A stretch of 9,788 nt of DNA, from positions 1 to 9,788 of the forward strand of contig JBLIDK010000065.1 in assembly GCA_047632595.1 (NCBI GenBank), in the 5' to 3' direction. This DNA comes from JBLIDK01 sp047632595. Its GTDB lineage: Bacteria; Bacteroidota; Bacteroidia; Sphingobacteriales; Sphingobacteriaceae. Made by a program: the position numbers and the translations under genes. The first letter of the stretch is position 1. Each line of letters starts with the position of its first letter. A model generated the notes under the pieces. The model was not told the origin of the DNA. It did no database searches and saw only the letters and a program-made list of their open reading frames with translations. Positions 7,137-9,788 of this stretch are shown here, one piece after another.

Positions 7137-7846
7137 TCGAATAATTCTTGCAGAACCGAAAGAGATTTTAAACCCGATACACCTTCCAAGTGCATTGAAT
7201 AATATTTAACGATAGCATCTCTCAAATCATTCCGTTGCTGTTTTGAAAGTTTGAGCTGAAAATCGTAACCATCGTCAATCAAACTGCGAAGCAGTTTACT
7301 GTCTCCAACTTCTAAATAATTCAGATGTACGGGCCTTAAAATGGTGAACTGTCCTTCGCTTAAATCAAAAAAAGAACTTCGGTTATTTTGGAAGTTATTT
7401 GCTGGTTGGATCCCCAAATATCGTGTCAATTTTAGAAGAAAAACCAAATAGAAATTTGGCTGATAACGTTCCTCGAACAAATCAATTGAGGAAGACACGA
7501 ACTCAAACATTGCTGGTTGAGCATCATTTTCTTTTAAGGATTTCGAGATTATTTCGGCTAGAAAAAATGCAACTGCAGTCTGTTCCATTTTTCCACGAAT
7601 ATTAGACCGCATCTTTAGCGTCTTCACATTTCGGATAGATGCAAGGCTTGATTTTGGAGCTTTGTACGTTTCTATCTCTACTTCATTTAATGGAAAAAGC
7701 TGAGCAAGTTGGCCTTTCTTAATTCCCTTAGTTCCTTGAAAAACAAAAGTTTCAAGCGCTCCTTTTTCCGTTAAAAACTTCACCATAAAGCTTGATTCAC
7801 GAAACCGTATCTTCCATAAAAAAATTGCTTTTTGTGAAGCCTCCAT
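7133..7846 (-). CDS. recO: DNA repair protein RecO
   Basis: RecO works with RecR (and RecF) to load RecA onto SSB-coated single-stranded DNA during recombinational repair. The 237-residue length is normal. The N-terminal OB-fold (about 1-80) shows KAIFLWKIRFRESSFMVKFL, where family members read KAIVLxxxxYxExSLIVKxxT, then KGIKKGQLAQLFPLNEVEIE (41-60). The helical C-terminal part includes FFLAEIISKSLKE and ends YYSMHLEGVSGLKSLSVLQE, the typical family ending with a G-LKSL-VL motif. The four-cysteine zinc site found in many RecO proteins is absent; the protein has no cysteine at all. ATG at 7846 gives the expected N-terminus. The gene is convergent with the lipoprotein gene, with the stop codons overlapping, and no hairpin separates them. 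Confidence 0.93.
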   Translation of the reverse strand: MEASQKAIFLWKIRFRESSFMVKFLTEKGALETFVFQGTKGIKKGQLAQLFPLNEVEIETYKAPKSSLASIRNVKTLKMRSNIRGKMEQTAVAFFLAEIISKSLKENDAQPAMFEFVSSSIDLFEERYQPNFYLVFLLKLTRYLGIQPANNFQNNRSSFFDLSEGQFTILRPVHLNYLEVGDSKLLRSLIDDGYDFQLKLSKQQRNDLRDAIVKYYSMHLEGVSGLKSLSVLQELFD

Positions 7847-7928
7847 TTAATAAATACCCGCTAGTTAGAAACAACGAATTTCAATTAAAATCCGTAATTA
7901 TGCATTGAAATCTGAAAAACTTTTCATT

Positions 7929-9509
7929 ATGCGATTGCTGCTTTTTTCATTCTTCTTAAGCCTAACATTAACCAGTTTTGCTCAGCCAAATTCAGGCTAC
8001 ATAACATTTGATGGGGACAGCAGCCAAGTGATTATTAACTTGCAAACTTCAATCAGCAATTCAGACAAGACGATCGAGTTCTTTTTTGAGACTTGCGATA
8101 ATAATTCCAGCTTAAATAAAATTGGTTTATTGGTATTCCCTGCTGAAGGAATTGGAATTAACCTTACCGTAAACTCTGCTGGAAATGCAGCAAACCTAGA
8201 GGTATCAAAAGCTACTAACCCTTCCTTCAATGATGTTTACTCTGCCCCGATATACAGACACGACAATTGGAATCATTTTGCAATTTGCTATAAATCTGCA
8301 GACTCTACAATAAGTCTATTCTTTAATGGTGACAAACTAGGAGCCTCTGATTCATTGAAAATAAGTTCAAATCGAATGTTATTGGGAGGAAAAGCATCTG
8401 CTTATTTCAATGGAAATATTGATGAATTAAGAATAACCGATTCGTGTTTATATTCCAGTAATTATGTTGTTCCTTTCCGTTTTGAAGTTGGTTCTAACAC
8501 AGCGAATCTATTTTCATTTAACACCAAGCTTGCAAGCGAAACCTTCGTTTCATCTGGAAAAAATATTGATTCAGCTTTCGCAGTAAATGGCGCTTATGGT
8601 GTTGCTGAAATCAGCGTAACCCAAGATACTTCGATTTGCTCTGGTGATAGTTTAAAATTAACAGCTTCTGGTGGCTCCCTTTTCAAATGGACATCAAAAA
8701 ACTTTATTAGCTCAGACTCTATTTCCGGTCCTACTTTATCCGCTTACGTTAGTGATACTCTGAGTGTGAGTATCTCAAATAAAAATGGTTGTTCTATAAA
8801 TAAAAATATCGAATTACTGATTATAGCTCCCCCTATTGTTGATCTAGGAAATGATACTATTGTATGCGCAGAAACCATAATTCGGCTTAATGCAGGAAAA
8901 CATGCTGCATATATCTGGTCTAGTACTCAAACTGATTCTGCTGTTTATAGTCCTTCAGGTATAGTCTGGGTAAAAGTTGAGACGCAAAAAGGGTGTTCAA
9001 AAACAGACACTATAAATATTCTTGAATTTCCGGCACCAACAATTGAGCTTGGACCTGATACTCTTCTTCAAAAGGGGTTTACAATTTCGATAGGTGTTAC
9101 TGCGGTGTTTGCTAGCTACAAATGGTCTACAGGAGAAACCTCTCCCATTATTTTAGCTACCCTTCCTTTAACCTACTCATTAACTGTTACCGATACAAAT
9201 GGGTGCACAGCGACAGACAATATCACGCTAAATTATCCCCCTGAAAGTGTAAGTGAATCCGCCTTAAAAATTGTTCGTTTTTATCCAAACCCGACAAATG
9301 GAACATTTAAATTGGAAACGAGTATTGACGATAATCAGGATATAAAAATCACTGTTTTTAGCTTACTAGGAGAAACCATTTACCAAACCCTATTAGATCC
9401 AACGAGTAGTAATATCATACTTCCTGAACATATTGAAAACGGAAACTATTACATACGAATAGCATCCAAAAAAATCAATGAAACCTTACCTATTATTTTG
9501 ACTCGATAA
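7929..9509 (+). CDS. LamG and Ig-like repeat secreted protein, T9SS cargo
   Basis: A 526-residue exported protein counted from ATG 7929, which gives a clean signal peptide (MRLLLFSFFLSLTLTSFAQ). A TTG 24 bases upstream would add eight charged residues and is less likely. Residues about 22-185 are a LamG/concanavalin-like jelly roll (GYITFDGDSSQVII, HDNWNHFAICYKSADSTISL, GNIDELRITDSCLY). Three Ig/PKD-like repeats follow at about 229-300, 305-367 and 370-436. Each has a central W (254, 330, 399) and ends in a GC motif (NGCS, KGCS, NGCT). Repeats one and two have a paired cysteine (237/288 and 313/356); repeat three has lost its first one. Residues about 447-526 are a T9SS type A sorting domain (IVRFYPNPTNGTFKLET, ending IILTR). 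Such proteins are often adhesins or glycan binders; the ligand is unknown. A lone TAATTATG at 7895-7902 could be a -7 element. The last 17 bases overlap the opposite-strand dehydrogenase. Confidence 0.88.
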   Translation: MRLLLFSFFLSLTLTSFAQPNSGYITFDGDSSQVIINLQTSISNSDKTIEFFFETCDNNSSLNKIGLLVFPAEGIGINLTVNSAGNAANLEVSKATNPSFNDVYSAPIYRHDNWNHFAICYKSADSTISLFFNGDKLGASDSLKISSNRMLLGGKASAYFNGNIDELRITDSCLYSSNYVVPFRFEVGSNTANLFSFNTKLASETFVSSGKNIDSAFAVNGAYGVAEISVTQDTSICSGDSLKLTASGGSLFKWTSKNFISSDSISGPTLSAYVSDTLSVSISNKNGCSINKNIELLIIAPPIVDLGNDTIVCAETIIRLNAGKHAAYIWSSTQTDSAVYSPSGIVWVKVETQKGCSKTDTINILEFPAPTIELGPDTLLQKGFTISIGVTAVFASYKWSTGETSPIILATLPLTYSLTVTDTNGCTATDNITLNYPPESVSESALKIVRFYPNPTNGTFKLETSIDDNQDIKITVFSLLGETIYQTLLDPTSSNIILPEHIENGNYYIRIASKKINETLPIILTR

Positions 9510-9788
9510 GACTTCTTAAGTCGACAAATGGACTTTCAAAATCTGAAGTTTTCATGTGTTCAACCAACATTTTTGCTGTCTCTTCAGGAGTTTGTAGCAT
9601 TCCCGTTTCTTTCATTTCGATAAAACGATCAACCATGTCAAACTTATCCTTTGGAGTACTTCTGATTTTTTCCTGCATTGGAGACTCAACAATTCCTGGG
9701 GCAATTGCCTGAATTGAAAATTCCTTGATGCCGTTTATTTCAGCCTCTTCCTTCACTACTTCGGTAAGCATATTTAAACCCGCTTTTG
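9493..9788 (-). CDS. Short-chain dehydrogenase/reductase (SDR), C-terminal part, runs off right edge
   Basis: Only the last 98 codons are in the window. The frame stays open from the stop at 9493-9495 to base 9788, so the internal ATG at 9771 is not the start. The first readable residues are KAGLNMLTEVVKEEAE, which matches the segment that in SDR enzymes begins with the catalytic Lys of YxxxK (codon 9784-9786). AIAPGIVESPMQEKIRSTP is the conserved post-catalytic PG loop that contacts NAD(P)H. The ending, with TPEETAKMLVEHM and FVDLRSL, resembles sepiapterin reductase/benzil reductase-like SDRs, but the substrate cannot be assigned without the Rossmann N-terminus. It is cytoplasmic. Its 3' end overlaps the convergent LamG gene by 17 bp. 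Confidence 0.88.
   Translation of the reverse strand, partial: KAGLNMLTEVVKEEAEINGIKEFSIQAIAPGIVESPMQEKIRSTPKDKFDMVDRFIEMKETGMLQTPEETAKMLVEHMKTSDFESPFVDLRSLIESK

Noticed and set aside
7399..7605. 68-codon plus-strand open frame opposite recO
   Set aside because: It is a shadow of recO with no signal peptide, family match or promoter.
7905..7928. TTG start for the LamG protein
   Set aside because: It adds a charged stretch before the signal peptide; ATG 7929 gives a normal one.
7997..8230. 77-codon minus-strand open frame opposite the LamG domain
   Set aside because: It is antisense to a clear domain and has low-complexity, unrecognisable content.

Overview
The window reads as chromosomal DNA from a free-living or host-associated member of the Bacteroidota, most likely a flavobacterium- or cytophaga-like lineage. 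Four lines of evidence agree. The DNA is AT-rich. Several secreted proteins end in Por/type IX secretion (T9SS) C-terminal sorting domains with YPNPT-type starts. One promoter has the Bacteroidota form (TTTG, 18-nt spacer, TAnnTTTG-like). DnaG, RecO and a DUF4837-type lipoprotein are of the forms I associate with this phylum. The genus cannot be named from the sequence.

Layout: the left edge (1-330, minus) is the N-terminus of DNA primase dnaG, whose zinc ligands are all replaced. A gene-free stretch follows (331-966). It holds a decayed, 5'-truncated paralogue (404-890) of the next gene and a strong hairpin terminator. Three minus-strand genes for exported T9SS cargo come next: a small cysteine-bearing beta-sandwich-like protein (967-1698), an Omp28-like thioredoxin-fold protein with a CGYC motif (1768-2919), and an IPT/TIG-domain protein (3088-4422). 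Each is followed by a long stem-loop, so they look like separately terminated units and not one operon. A short divergent intergenic region leads to a plus-strand pair two bases apart: an MltD-like lytic transglycosylase with two LysM domains (4630-6114) and a DUF4837-like lipoprotein (6117-7136). Convergent to these, overlapping by 4 bp, is recO (7133-7846, minus). Next is a plus-strand LamG plus Ig-like repeat T9SS cargo protein (7929-9509), whose 3' end overlaps by 17 bp a minus-strand short-chain dehydrogenase that runs off the right edge (9493-9788).

Functionally the window mixes information-processing genes (dnaG, recO) with envelope and secretome genes. The transglycosylase and lipoprotein probably form one envelope unit. 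The T9SS proteins are probably delivered to the cell surface or medium. I see no CRISPR array, phage, transposon, tRNA, rRNA or defence island, and nothing I can honestly call a new system. The best leads are the decaying tandem paralogue, the hairpin placed 14 bases before a start codon, the Omp28-like protein beside a cysteine-rich secreted partner, the conserved-looking transglycosylase/DUF4837 pair, and loss of zinc ligands in both DnaG and RecO.
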